A stretch of DNA of 64,000 bases from Wenyingzhuangia aestuarii (GCF_011927765.1 NZ_JAATJG010000016.1:38944-102943), one strand, 5' to 3'. Counted from the first letter of the stretch, positions 17,815-27,054 are shown. Numbers and translations: made by a program. Notes: generated by a model from the sequence alone, not told the origin.

Positions 17815-18735
17815 TTACTTAAAATAAGCACAATACTTATGCTCTAAACCTATTGATTCTGTAAATAGTTCTGGATGAAATATTTTAGCTAAAACTTTAA
17901 TACCATCTACCAAAGTACCTGCAGAAGATTGCGTAAACAAATCAAAATCTGCAATATACACTTGCTTGTTTTGCACAGCTCTTAAGTTTTTCCACTCTGG
18001 TTTTGCTTCTAAAAACTTCATATCGTCCAAAGTTCTTTTTTGATTGTATCCACAAGGAGCAATCACCAATACCTCGGGATTGTATTTTACAATTTTATCC
18101 CAATCTATCACAATACTATTTCCAGATGGGTGTGACAACAAATCTACCCCACCTGCATATCCTATTTGATGAGGAATCCAGTGTCCACAGTTAAACAATG
18201 GATCTATCCACTCTAACAACATTACACTTTTAGACAAGGTTAGTCCTGCTCTTAAAACATCTACTATATTTTTAATTTCATCTTGTAAACGCAATACGTA
18301 AGCCTCCCCTTTTTCTGGAAACCCCATGGCGGTTGCAATTGTTATGGCATCGTTAAATACATCGTTTAAAGATTGTGGAGTAATAGAAATTGTTTTAGGA
18401 ACTACCGGCAACTTAGACAAAGATCTTTCTGCACTTTCTGTATCAATTTGGCATACATCACAAACATCTTGTGTAAAAACTAAAGACGGATTTATCTTAT
18501 GCATTATTTCTTCATCTACATAATACAAACTTTTTCCGGTAGCTTTGCTTTCAGAAAACAACGTATTTATTTCATCACTTGTATATTCTTTATCTTCTAA
18601 AACACAACGCACCATTACCTCTTTTTCTTGCAAAGCTTGTTGCGGACACTCAAAAGTAATTCCGTTTAGCATGTGTTCTAAACCCATATCATAAATCATT
18701 TGGGTTACGGCGGGCATCATAGAAGAAACTATCAT
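17815..18735 (-). CDS. BtuF-like cobalamin-binding protein lacking a signal peptide
   Basis: 306 residues with the fold and motifs of class III (BtuF/FhuD) binding proteins: IVSSMMPAVTQMIYDMGLEHML at the N-terminus, PSLVFTQDVCDVCQ, the AYVLRLQDEI backbone helix, GNSIVIDWDKIVKYNPEVLVIAPCG and VYIADFDLFTQSS. It begins at the first beta-strand, and an in-frame stop (TAA) sits 9 nt before the ATG, so no export signal can be added. A cytoplasmic cobalamin/corrinoid-binding role is therefore likely, though export by another route is not excluded. It is divergent from cobU and is followed by the B12 riboswitch of btuB. Confidence 0.8.
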   Translation of the reverse strand: MIVSSMMPAVTQMIYDMGLEHMLNGITFECPQQALQEKEVMVRCVLEDKEYTSDEINTLFSESKATGKSLYYVDEEIMHKINPSLVFTQDVCDVCQIDTESAERSLSKLPVVPKTISITPQSLNDVFNDAITIATAMGFPEKGEAYVLRLQDEIKNIVDVLRAGLTLSKSVMLLEWIDPLFNCGHWIPHQIGYAGGVDLLSHPSGNSIVIDWDKIVKYNPEVLVIAPCGYNQKRTLDDMKFLEAKPEWKNLRAVQNKQVYIADFDLFTQSSAGTLVDGIKVLAKIFHPELFTESIGLEHKYCAYFK

Positions 18736-18752
18736 ATCTTTTTATTTTTCTG

Positions 18753-18760
18753 CAAAACTA
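18753..18760 (-). promoter_or_regulatory. -7 box of the BtuF-like gene
   Basis: TAGTTTTG on the minus strand matches TAnnTTTG and is the same octamer as in the btuB promoter. No -33 element is seen at the right distance. Confidence 0.45.
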
Positions 18761-18824
18761 GTCTTTTTTTCAAATCCATTTTTTTTGTCGTTAAAACTTA
18801 GCAATCTTTGTTAAAAATTAAAGT

Positions 18825-19328
18825 ATGATTTATTACATCACTGGAGGAGAACGTTCGGGTAAAAGTAGCTATGCTCAAAAATTAGCCGAAGAACTCTCAC
18901 CAAACCCTTATTATTTAGCAACTTCTAGAATATGGGATGATGATTTTAAAACACGTGTAGACAGACATGTATCTGACAGAGATGAGCGTTGGACTACTAT
19001 TGAAGAAGAAAAAAACTTAAGTGCTGTAATTCCAAAAGATTCTGTCGTACTAATTGATTGTGTGACTTTATGGCTAACCAATTTTTATACGGATAACAAC
19101 TACAATGTTGCTAAATGTTTAGAACTTGTAAAAGCAGAAATTGAAAAATTAATTCAAATAGAAGCTACCTTAATCATAATTTCTAACGAAATTGGAATGG
19201 GTGTACATGCCGAAACACACATAGGACGAAAATTTACAGAACTACAAGGATGGGTAAATCAAGAAATTGCCAAAGTAAGTAACAAAGCCACGTTTATGGT
19301 TTCTGGAATTCCAATGATTTTAAAATAA
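18825..19328 (+). CDS. cobU: Adenosylcobinamide kinase / guanylyltransferase
   Basis: 167 residues. CobU phosphorylates adenosylcobinamide and adds GMP to give AdoCbi-GDP. The P-loop GGERSGKS (residues 7-14) is at the N-terminus and the guanylylated histidine is H48 in VDRHVSDRDERW; the LIDCVTLWLTN segment is also typical. First gene of a five-gene rightward operon, 6 bp before cobT. Its product feeds CobS encoded two genes on. Confidence 0.95.
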   Translation: MIYYITGGERSGKSSYAQKLAEELSPNPYYLATSRIWDDDFKTRVDRHVSDRDERWTTIEEEKNLSAVIPKDSVVLIDCVTLWLTNFYTDNNYNVAKCLELVKAEIEKLIQIEATLIIISNEIGMGVHAETHIGRKFTELQGWVNQEIAKVSNKATFMVSGIPMILK

Positions 19329-19334
19329 ATACTT

Positions 19335-20351
19335 ATGGACAACATTCAATCTGAATTACAGCATAAAATAAACACCAAAACAAAACCTATGGGTTCTTTG
19401 GGTGTTTTAGAAACCATTGCACTTAAAATTGGAGAAATTCAAAAAACGACCACTCCCATTTTATCCAAACCCACTATTATTGTTTTTGCAGGAGATCACG
19501 GAATTGTAAACGTAGAACCTGTAAGTCCATTTCCACAAGAAGTTACCTCGCAAATGGTTTTTAACTTTTTACAAGGAGGAGCTGCTATTAATGTTTTTTG
19601 CAAACAAAATAACATTCATTTAAAAGTTGTAGATGCTGGAGTTAATTTTGATTTTAATGGAGTTCCTAACTTAATACATGCAAAAATAAACAAGGGAACC
19701 AAAAACTATTGTAATGAACCTGCTATGAGTATAGCAGATTGCAACCAAGCTATTTTAAAGGGAAAAGAACTGGTAACCAAACAATTTACAGAAGGAACCA
19801 ATGTAATTGGTTTTGGAGAAATGGGAATTGGTAACACTTCTTCTGCAGCCTTATTAATGAGTGCTTTTACCCAATTTCCTATTCAAGAATGTGTAGGAAA
19901 AGGTACCGATACGACTTCTGTAAGACTACGTGCTAAAACGGCTATTTTAAACAAAGCCAGAAACAATCACCAACTTTCAGACAACCCTATAGAAATTTTA
20001 GCCACCTTTGGCGGATATGAAATTGCAATGATGACCGGAGCATTTTTACAAGCTGCTAAATTGGGTATGGTTATTTTAGTTGATGGATTTATTGTAACAT
20101 CTGCCCTATTAGCTGCACAAGCCATTAACAAATCTGTACTTAACAACTGTATTTATTCGCATTGCTCTAACGAACAAGGACATGCTAAAATGTTAGACTT
20201 TTTAAAAGCCGATACTGTCTTAAACTTAGGATTAAGACTAGGAGAAGGTACAGGAGCAGCTTTAGCTTATCCAATTGTACAAGCATCGGTTAATTTTTTA
20301 AATCAAATGGCTAGTTTTGAATCTACCGAAATAACCAACACAAAAGATTAA
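19335..20351 (+). CDS. cobT: Nicotinate-nucleotide:dimethylbenzimidazole phosphoribosyltransferase
   Basis: 338 residues. CobT makes alpha-ribazole phosphate from the lower-ligand base and nicotinate mononucleotide. Motifs present: KTKPMGSLGVLE, VFAGDHGIVNVEPVSPFPQEVT, GEMGIGNTSSAA, the GGYEIAMMTGA region, and the catalytic Glu in LRLGEGTGAALAYPIV. Length is standard. The stop codon overlaps the cobS start by 1 bp (TAATG). Confidence 0.96.
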   Translation: MDNIQSELQHKINTKTKPMGSLGVLETIALKIGEIQKTTTPILSKPTIIVFAGDHGIVNVEPVSPFPQEVTSQMVFNFLQGGAAINVFCKQNNIHLKVVDAGVNFDFNGVPNLIHAKINKGTKNYCNEPAMSIADCNQAILKGKELVTKQFTEGTNVIGFGEMGIGNTSSAALLMSAFTQFPIQECVGKGTDTTSVRLRAKTAILNKARNNHQLSDNPIEILATFGGYEIAMMTGAFLQAAKLGMVILVDGFIVTSALLAAQAINKSVLNNCIYSHCSNEQGHAKMLDFLKADTVLNLGLRLGEGTGAALAYPIVQASVNFLNQMASFESTEITNTKD

Positions 20352-21103
20352 TGAAAAAAGAAATTGCTATTTTTCTAACGGCTATCATGTTTTTTACAAG
20401 AATTCCTTGTCCTAAAAACATAGATCATTCTCCAGAAATCTTAACAAAAAGTAGTCGCTATTTTTCATTAGTCGGAATTATTGTAGGTAGTTTTGGTGCC
20501 TTAATTTATTATTTGTCTCAATTTTTATTTAACGATTCTATTTCTATTTTATTAAGCATTGCTGCTACCATTTGGATTACAGGTGCTTTTCACGAAGATG
20601 GTTTTGCCGACGTTTGTGATGGTTTTGGTGGAGGTTGGACCAAAGAAAAAATTCTAACCATTATGAAAGATTCTAGAGTAGGAACATACGGAATTGTAGG
20701 ACTCGGAATTTTATTAGCAATCAAACACCAATCACTAGCAGAATTAGACATTTTTACTTGTATTTTGGCTATTATTTCGGGACATGCCATTAGCCGTTTT
20801 GCAGCTACAACTCTTATTTACACAGAACCTTACGTACAAGATATTGATAAAAGTAAAATAAAACCATCAGCAGTAGGAATTACAAAAAAAGACGTCCTTA
20901 TTTGTGGTCTTTTTGCCATTATTCCTTTACTTTTTTTCTTAAACAGTTGGGTATTTTTAACTTTTATACCTGTATTAATCACCAAATATTTATTAGCCAA
21001 ATACTTTCACAAATGGATTGGCGGACACACAGGTGATTGTGCTGGTGCTACACAACAACTTACCGAAGTTGTATTTTACTTAAGCTTAATAATTTTACTA
21101 TGA
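20351..21103 (+). CDS. cobS: Adenosylcobinamide-GDP ribazoletransferase (cobalamin synthase)
   Basis: 250 residues with about six membrane helices. It joins AdoCbi-GDP to alpha-ribazole (phosphate) at the inner membrane. Family motifs: FFTRIPCP, GAFHEDGFADVCDGFGGGW with the acidic active site, MKDSRVGTYGIVGL, and the late GGHTGDCAGATQQLTEV. Its TGA overlaps the cobC ATG (ATGA, 21100-21103). Confidence 0.95.
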   Translation: MKKEIAIFLTAIMFFTRIPCPKNIDHSPEILTKSSRYFSLVGIIVGSFGALIYYLSQFLFNDSISILLSIAATIWITGAFHEDGFADVCDGFGGGWTKEKILTIMKDSRVGTYGIVGLGILLAIKHQSLAELDIFTCILAIISGHAISRFAATTLIYTEPYVQDIDKSKIKPSAVGITKKDVLICGLFAIIPLLFFLNSWVFLTFIPVLITKYLLAKYFHKWIGGHTGDCAGATQQLTEVVFYLSLIILL

Positions 21104-21639
21104 TTGTATACTTTATAAGACACACCACTCCTAATATTGAGAGAGGTATTTGTTACGGACAATCAGATATTGATGTAGCTGATAATTTTGAAGATGAAGC
21201 TAACTTTTTACTAAGCAAACTACAATATGTAGATACCGATATTGTTATTAGTAGCCCTTTACAACGATGTACTAAATTAGCCTCTAAACTAAATACTACT
21301 TACAAAACCTCTAAAGATTTAATGGAATTAGATTTTGGAGATTGGGAGCTAAGAGAATGGAATACCATTCCAGATGAAGAAACTTCTCCTTGGATGAATG
21401 ACTTTGTTACCGTTCCTGTACCCAATGGAGAAAGCTATTTAGATTTGTTTGCTAGAGCTATAGATGCCTACAAAAACATCCAAAACAACAACACCATTGT
21501 TGTTACACATTCTGGAATTATTAGAAGTGTATTATCACATATAACCAATACAGATTTAAACGATTCTTTTGACTTTAAAATCCCTTACGGAACTATTGTT
21601 AAAATAGATACAGAAAGCAACGAATACAATATTTTATAA
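21100..21639 (+). CDS. cobC: Alpha-ribazole phosphatase, histidine phosphatase family
   Basis: 179 residues from the ATG at 21100. The start is set by the catalytic motif FIRHTTPNIERG (H8), which must be near the N-terminus, and by the ATGA overlap with cobS; an upstream in-frame start would lie inside cobS. The second histidine is in VVTHSGIIR and SSPLQRCTKLASKL is also visible. It removes the phosphate of alpha-ribazole-5'-phosphate or of adenosylcobalamin phosphate. Position in the cob operon supports the CobC assignment over a general phosphoglycerate mutase-like enzyme. Confidence 0.9.
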   Translation: MIVYFIRHTTPNIERGICYGQSDIDVADNFEDEANFLLSKLQYVDTDIVISSPLQRCTKLASKLNTTYKTSKDLMELDFGDWELREWNTIPDEETSPWMNDFVTVPVPNGESYLDLFARAIDAYKNIQNNNTIVVTHSGIIRSVLSHITNTDLNDSFDFKIPYGTIVKIDTESNEYNIL

Positions 21640-21640
21640 C

Positions 21641-22762
21641 ATGAGATTTTTCCTTTTTTTCATCTTTTTTAGTTTAGTAGCATGTCAACCAAAATCAGAT
21701 AAGAAGACTGTTGTTTTAAACAATCATAACATTCAATACGCAAAAGGATTTAGCTATCAAAAATTTAACAAATACATTAAAATAATTGTACCCACTCCCT
21801 ACAAAGGAGCTACTACTCCTTATGAATATATTTTAATAAAAGGTGACACTATTATAACACCTAGCAACCCCAATCAAATTGTGGTACAAACTCCTATTCA
21901 AAAAATTGTAGCCACCTCAACCACTCAAATCCCTGTGTTAGAGGCTTTAAATTCTGAACATCTTTTAAAAGGTTACCCAAACACTCATTTTATTTCTTCG
22001 TTAAAAACCAGAAAATTGATAGATAATGGAACTATTACAGATGTGGGACACGAAGAACACATGAACACCGAATTAATTTTAGACATCAAACCCGACGTAT
22101 TATTTGCCTTTGCCGTAAATAACTTAAACAAAAACTTTAATACCTTAAAAAAAGCTGGAATTCCTATTGTAGTAGATGCTAGTTGGCTAGAAGAATCTCC
22201 TTTGGGTAGAGCAGAATGGATTAAGTTTTTTGCGCTATTTCTAAACAAAGAACAGGAAGCCAATGCTATTTTTAAAGAAATAGAAAACAATTATAACCAA
22301 GCCAAGGAATTAGTCCAAAATGTAACATTACAACCCCGTATTTTGTACGGATCTATTTATAACGGAATATGGTACACACCTGCAGGAGATAGTTTTGTAG
22401 CTAAAATTTTAAGTGATGCCAAAACAAATTATCTATGGAAAGAAACTACAGGAACAGGTAGCTTGTCTTTGCAGTTTGAAGATGTATTTATAAAAGCAAA
22501 AAATGCCGATTATTGGTTTGCTCCAGGTTATGCTGCCAACAAACAAGCTTTGGCTAACAATAACAAACACTATACACAATTTGCTCCCTACACTCATCAT
22601 AAAATATACACCTACACCAATACAACAGGACCAACAGGTGGCTTATTATTTTTTGAATTAGGAGCTTTAAGACCTGACTTTATTCTAAAGGATATTATTA
22701 AAATTTGTCATCCAGAAATCTTACCTACTTATAAAACTACCTTTTTTAATAGTTTAAATTAA
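21641..22762 (+). CDS. btuF: BtuF-type ABC substrate-binding lipoprotein
   Basis: 373 residues with a lipobox at C15 (SLVAC) and a class III binding-protein fold: KIVATSTTQIPVLEALNSEHLLKGYPN, LILDIKPDVLFAFA, KKAGIPIVVDASWLEESPLGRAEWIKF, TPAGDSFVAKILSDA. Such lipoproteins deliver B12, haem or siderophores to an inner-membrane importer. Its place as last gene of the cobU-cobT-cobS-cobC operon favours a corrinoid. The permease and ATPase genes (btuC, btuD) are not in the window, so the importer must be encoded elsewhere. Confidence 0.85.
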   Translation: MRFFLFFIFFSLVACQPKSDKKTVVLNNHNIQYAKGFSYQKFNKYIKIIVPTPYKGATTPYEYILIKGDTIITPSNPNQIVVQTPIQKIVATSTTQIPVLEALNSEHLLKGYPNTHFISSLKTRKLIDNGTITDVGHEEHMNTELILDIKPDVLFAFAVNNLNKNFNTLKKAGIPIVVDASWLEESPLGRAEWIKFFALFLNKEQEANAIFKEIENNYNQAKELVQNVTLQPRILYGSIYNGIWYTPAGDSFVAKILSDAKTNYLWKETTGTGSLSLQFEDVFIKAKNADYWFAPGYAANKQALANNNKHYTQFAPYTHHKIYTYTNTTGPTGGLLFFELGALRPDFILKDIIKICHPEILPTYKTTFFNSLN

Positions 22763-22864
22763 AGGCTAAGTGATTTTTGATTATTTTTAGTGTGTTTTTC
22801 GCAAGAAAAAACAACAATTGTACTCTAATACACAATTGATTATTTCTATTTAAACACCATTCTA

Positions 22865-24745
22865 ATGATACAAAAATCAAAATTAGTACTCTTTGTTATG
22901 TTTGCTTTTATAGCAACTTTACATGCTCAAAAAATATCAGGTGAGTTAAAAACCTGGCACAAAGTAACACTTACTTTTAACGGACCCAACACCTCTGAAA
23001 CCGCAACTCCAAATCCTTTTACAGATTACAAACTAGATGTAACGTTTACAAAAGGAAAAACATCTTATACCGTTCCAGGTTATTACGCAGCTTGTGACAA
23101 TCCTGCAGAAGGATGTACTTCTGGTAACAAATGGAACGTACATTTTGCTCCAGATAGCAAAGGGACATGGACTTACAAAGTTTCTTTTAAAACGGGAAAA
23201 GATGTAGCTATTACTGAAACTATACATCCAAAAAGCGCAGGATTTATGGATGGAGCTACAGGTACTTTTAAAATTCAAGCTTCTGATAAAACAGGCAAAG
23301 ATTTTAGAGCACCAAACAAAGGACGATTGCAATATGTTGGAGAAAGATATTTAAGATTTTCTGGAACCAACCCTAAGAATCCTAACGGACAATGGTTTAT
23401 AAAAGCAGGAGCAGATTCACCCGAAAACACTTTTGCTTATGATGATTTTGATGCAACTCCCAACAGAAGATTCTCTAGATGGAATAACAAAAAAGGAACA
23501 TTAGCTAGTTTTAAAAGAACTCGTAAATCGTGGAATGCTCATCAACAAGATTACAACCCGCAAGAAGCGAGTAGCTATACTTGGCAAAACGGAAAGGGTA
23601 CAGAACTATTAGGAGTTGTAAATTATTTAAGTTCGCAAGGTGCTAATGCTATGTCTTTTTTAACTTTTAATGCCGGTGGTGACGATCAAAATATATTTCC
23701 TCATTTAATGAATATTCCCATACAAGCATATGAAGACTTGCCTAATGGTCATGACAAAAAAATGAGTTATGCAGAACGTAAAGACTTATGGGATCATTTA
23801 CAAAAAGACAGGTTTGATGTTTCCAAACTAGCACAATGGGAAAAAATTCTGGAATATGCTGACACTAAAGGTTTGTATCTACATTTTAAAACCATGGAAA
23901 ATGAAAACTGTAAGTTTATGGATAACAACAAAAATGGTAGAGAACGTAAATTGTATTACAGAGAATTAATTGCAAGATTTTCTCATCATCTAGCCTTAAA
24001 TTGGAACATTACAGAAGAAACCGTAATTCCAGATGATGTAGTGATTTCTATTTCTAAATATATCAGTAGTATAGATCCTTATCATCATAACCTAGTTTTA
24101 CATACTTTTCCTGGTCAACAAAAGCAAAAATATCCTCAGCTACTAGGAAACAAATCAAAATTAACAGGAGCCTCTATTCAAAAAGACAGACATTTAATTC
24201 ACCAAAGTGTAAAAACATGGATTCAAGCTTCTGCAGAAGCAGGTAAAAAGTGGGTGGTTGCTAATGATGAACAAGGAAGTGCTGGACAAGGAATTAGAAT
24301 TCCATTAAATGTTATAAGACACCAAGTTTTATGGGCTACTTTAATGGCAGGTGGTGCTGGTGTAGAGTATTATTATGGTTATACAGACAATGATGGTGAT
24401 ATTCACAATCAAGACCATAGATTAAGAGGAGATTTATACAAAGAAGGGAGTTATGCCATTCACTTTTTTAATACCTACTTTCAAAACTATTTAATTGATG
24501 CTGTTAGTAACGATGAGTTAACAGAAAACAAAAATGATTACGTATTAGCTAATAATGGAAAAGCTTATGTGGTATACTTACCTAAAGGAGGAAGTACAAA
24601 AATTAAATTAGCTAACAAGCGATGGAAAATTCAATGGTATAACCCTAGAAACGGTACAATGTCTAACAAAGAAAAATTAAACAAAGAACATATTCTAAAT
24701 GCTCCTGACCATCAAAATGATTGGATAGCTTTAATTATGAGGTGA
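22865..24745 (+). CDS. Secreted DUF5060 glycoside-hydrolase-like protein
   Basis: 626 residues. A signal peptide (to about residue 21, LHAQ) is followed by a DUF5060 beta-sandwich (residues about 25-145: LKTWHKVTLTFNGP, FTKGKTSYTVPGYYA, GTWTYKVSF). A TIM-barrel-like catalytic region (about 160-530) has LRFSGTNPKNPNGQWFIKAGADSPEN, FLTFNAGGDD, HLALNWNITEE and WVVANDEQG, each offering acidic residues. The C-terminus resembles the putative collagen-binding domain seen in this family (YVVYLPKGGSTKIKLA). No substrate can be named. It stands alone after the cob operon and is convergent with the SGNH gene 13 bp away. Confidence 0.75.
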   Translation: MIQKSKLVLFVMFAFIATLHAQKISGELKTWHKVTLTFNGPNTSETATPNPFTDYKLDVTFTKGKTSYTVPGYYAACDNPAEGCTSGNKWNVHFAPDSKGTWTYKVSFKTGKDVAITETIHPKSAGFMDGATGTFKIQASDKTGKDFRAPNKGRLQYVGERYLRFSGTNPKNPNGQWFIKAGADSPENTFAYDDFDATPNRRFSRWNNKKGTLASFKRTRKSWNAHQQDYNPQEASSYTWQNGKGTELLGVVNYLSSQGANAMSFLTFNAGGDDQNIFPHLMNIPIQAYEDLPNGHDKKMSYAERKDLWDHLQKDRFDVSKLAQWEKILEYADTKGLYLHFKTMENENCKFMDNNKNGRERKLYYRELIARFSHHLALNWNITEETVIPDDVVISISKYISSIDPYHHNLVLHTFPGQQKQKYPQLLGNKSKLTGASIQKDRHLIHQSVKTWIQASAEAGKKWVVANDEQGSAGQGIRIPLNVIRHQVLWATLMAGGAGVEYYYGYTDNDGDIHNQDHRLRGDLYKEGSYAIHFFNTYFQNYLIDAVSNDELTENKNDYVLANNGKAYVVYLPKGGSTKIKLANKRWKIQWYNPRNGTMSNKEKLNKEHILNAPDHQNDWIALIMR

Positions 24746-24758
24746 ATAGCCTCTACTT

Positions 24759-25634
24759 TTAAAAAAAATCATTGATAATAACTTCGGTAAACTCCTTTGC
24801 TCCATCAATATTTAAATGTGAACAATTACTGAAGTTATTATCATTTTTGATAGACCTTGAATAATCATAAAAATTATTAACTACAGAATCTAACTTTTTA
24901 ACAAAGCCGTTATCTATCATTTTACTACAGTAGGGAGCTATAAAATAAATAGGCTCAACCCCCATGCTTATACAGGTATTGTTAATTTTATTGTAAATTT
25001 TTGAATGACTAATAATGCTTTTAGGTAATTGTTCTTTTGCTAATTTAGAATTGCCATATTTTGGTGTAAAACCATCCTCAAAAGAGATTCGTGGCTTTTT
25101 ATTCAACAAAGAACTAACAAACTCCCTAAAACCAATACTGTAACTATTTGTTAAGTACCTGTAAAAAGGTATGTAATAGTTCTTATTAAAATCTGTATCT
25201 GTTTTTTTAAATATTTCTCTAATATTTTTTTTTCTTATTAGTGGTAAAAGGTTACTCTTACTTCTGTCTGAAAAAGAATTATCTTTTGAATTATACATAT
25301 AATCTAGCTGTACAAATATTCTGTCAAAAGTAACTTTGTTTTTTTTTAGCAAATCTAACATTAACCAATTATCACCTAAAGTTGCCCCTTCTAATCCCAT
25401 ATTAAGAATTGTAATATTGTTTTCTTTAAACATAGAGGTTACTATTGAATTCTGTACTCTTGAAGACCCCAAGAACAAAACATCATAATGTTTATCTTTT
25501 AAAGACAATGCATACCTAACCTTGTTTCTAGGAATTGTTTTTTCTATTACAGTTGTGTAGACAATATCTAGTAAAACAGCAATAAGCAATAACGAGAATA
25601 CAATACTGATAATATATTTTAAGAATTTTTTCAT
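24759..25634 (-). CDS. SGNH-like membrane-anchored protein, partner of the MBOAT acyltransferase
   Basis: About 291 residues from the ATG at 25634. An N-terminal membrane anchor (residues 6-27) precedes an SGNH/GDSL-like domain with VLFLGSSRVQNS (block I Ser), NMGLEGATLGDN (Gly/Asn blocks), FVQLDYMYNS and a late CSHLNIDGAKEF containing the His. The ORF overlaps the MBOAT gene if an upstream non-ATG start were used; the ATG at 25634 leaves 1 bp between them. MBOAT plus SGNH pairs, as in AlgI/AlgJ/AlgX, O-acetylate exported polysaccharides. The acceptor glycan is unknown. Confidence 0.7.
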   Translation of the reverse strand: MKKFLKYIISIVFSLLLIAVLLDIVYTTVIEKTIPRNKVRYALSLKDKHYDVLFLGSSRVQNSIVTSMFKENNITILNMGLEGATLGDNWLMLDLLKKNKVTFDRIFVQLDYMYNSKDNSFSDRSKSNLLPLIRKKNIREIFKKTDTDFNKNYYIPFYRYLTNSYSIGFREFVSSLLNKKPRISFEDGFTPKYGNSKLAKEQLPKSIISHSKIYNKINNTCISMGVEPIYFIAPYCSKMIDNGFVKKLDSVVNNFYDYSRSIKNDNNFSNCSHLNIDGAKEFTEVIINDFF

Positions 25635-25635
25635 T

Positions 25636-27054
25636 TTAAAATTGGAAATAAATAAAGTCTTTTTGATTTGAAAAAACACCTAACATTATAATTAACAAAA
25701 GAACACTTACTGTTTTTAAATAAGAGTACTTACCCAATAAAGGTGTTTCTTTATTTATCCCTATTAGCTCTAAAATTAAAAACAATGTTATTAAAGGAAT
25801 CATTTCAATATTGTATCTATCAATACTCAAGTATTTTATAGGATTAGATATATCAAACTCAAATATTTTTTTAATGTAGCCAAAAGCAATGGTTAGCGAA
25901 TTTGCTCTAAAAAATATCCAAGCAAAACAGGTAATCGCAAAAGTCATCATCATTTTTAGAATTGACAGAACTGAAAACTCAATTTTATCTGTATATTTTC
26001 TATTATTGTTTAATAACATAGATGGTATAAAATAGATTGCATTTAAACCTCCCCAAAACAGATAAGTCCAATTAGCTCCATGCCAAAACCCGCTTATTAA
26101 AAAAATAACAAATACATTTCTAACTTGTAATCTTTTACTCCCTCTTGAACCTCCCAAAGGAATGTAAATGTAGTCTTTAAACCATGTGGTTAAGGATATA
26201 TGCCACCTTCTCCAAAATTCTGCAATATTTCTTGAAAAATAGGGAGTTTTAAAGTTTGGGAGTAAATTAAAACCAAGCAATCTTCCTGTTCCAATAGCAA
26301 TATCTGTATACCCACTAAAATCTCCGTAAATTTGAAAAGCAAAATAAACAGCTCCTAATATTAAAGTTATTGAATTCTGTGATTCATATTCACTAAAAAT
26401 ATAATCTACATATACGGCACAACTATCTGCAATTACAACCTTTTTAAATAAACCCCAAATAATTAACTCTACGCCACTTTTTGCAAAGTCAAAATTAAAC
26501 TTTTTGTTCTTATAAAACTGAGGTAATAAATTAGTAGCTCGCTCAATAGGTCCCGCCACTAATTGTGGAAAAAAAGTTACAAACGATGCAAAAGCTATAA
26601 AATCTTTTGTGGGTTTTAATTTAGCTCTATAAACATCAATAGTGTAACTTAATGTTTGAAATGTATAAAATGAAATACCTACAGGCAAAATAACATTTAA
26701 TGTTGATAGTTTTAGATGTACACCTAAAACAGAACATAAATCCTGAAAACTATTGGTGAAAAAATTATAATATTTAAACACAAGCAAGAGCCCTAAATTA
26801 GCTATAAGGCTTAGCCATAAATAATTCTTCTGTTTTCTTTTATTTGTTGATTTGTATATTTTTTTAGCAAGATAGAAATCTAATAGCGTGCTAAATAGAA
26901 TTAAAAATAAAAATCGATAGTCCCACCAACCATAAAAGATATAACTGGCAGCAAGTATAAATATATTTTGTTTTTTAACACTCTTAAACAAGAACCAAAA
27001 AGCAAAAAAAACAATAATTATAAAAACTAAAAACGTTAAAGAGTTAAATAGCAT
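25636..27054 (-). CDS. MBOAT family O-acyltransferase (AlgI/DltB-like)
   Basis: 472 residues with ten or more membrane helices. Family landmarks are SYIFYGWWDYRFLFLI at the N-terminus, LPVGISFYTFQTLSYTID, VAGPIERATNLLPQF, FSGYTDIAIG, RRWHISLTTWFKDYIYIPLGGSR and the catalytic His in SGFWHGANWTYLFWGGLNA. It should move an acyl group across the inner membrane to a surface polymer. The ATG at 27054 starts 1 bp after the parC stop, so it is probably cotranscribed with parE-parC, an unusual placement. Confidence 0.9.
   Translation of the reverse strand: MLFNSLTFLVFIIIVFFAFWFLFKSVKKQNIFILAASYIFYGWWDYRFLFLILFSTLLDFYLAKKIYKSTNKRKQKNYLWLSLIANLGLLLVFKYYNFFTNSFQDLCSVLGVHLKLSTLNVILPVGISFYTFQTLSYTIDVYRAKLKPTKDFIAFASFVTFFPQLVAGPIERATNLLPQFYKNKKFNFDFAKSGVELIIWGLFKKVVIADSCAVYVDYIFSEYESQNSITLILGAVYFAFQIYGDFSGYTDIAIGTGRLLGFNLLPNFKTPYFSRNIAEFWRRWHISLTTWFKDYIYIPLGGSRGSKRLQVRNVFVIFLISGFWHGANWTYLFWGGLNAIYFIPSMLLNNNRKYTDKIEFSVLSILKMMMTFAITCFAWIFFRANSLTIAFGYIKKIFEFDISNPIKYLSIDRYNIEMIPLITLFLILELIGINKETPLLGKYSYLKTVSVLLLIIMLGVFSNQKDFIYFQF

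Noticed and set aside
21037..21099. Longer CobC start inside cobS
   Set aside because: The catalytic RHTT motif must be near the N-terminus, and the ATGA overlap at 21100 is a standard coupled start.
22790..22812. Hairpin TGTTTTTC-GCAA-GAAAAAACA after btuF
   Set aside because: All A/T apart from the closing pairs and not followed by a T-run, so not called a terminator.
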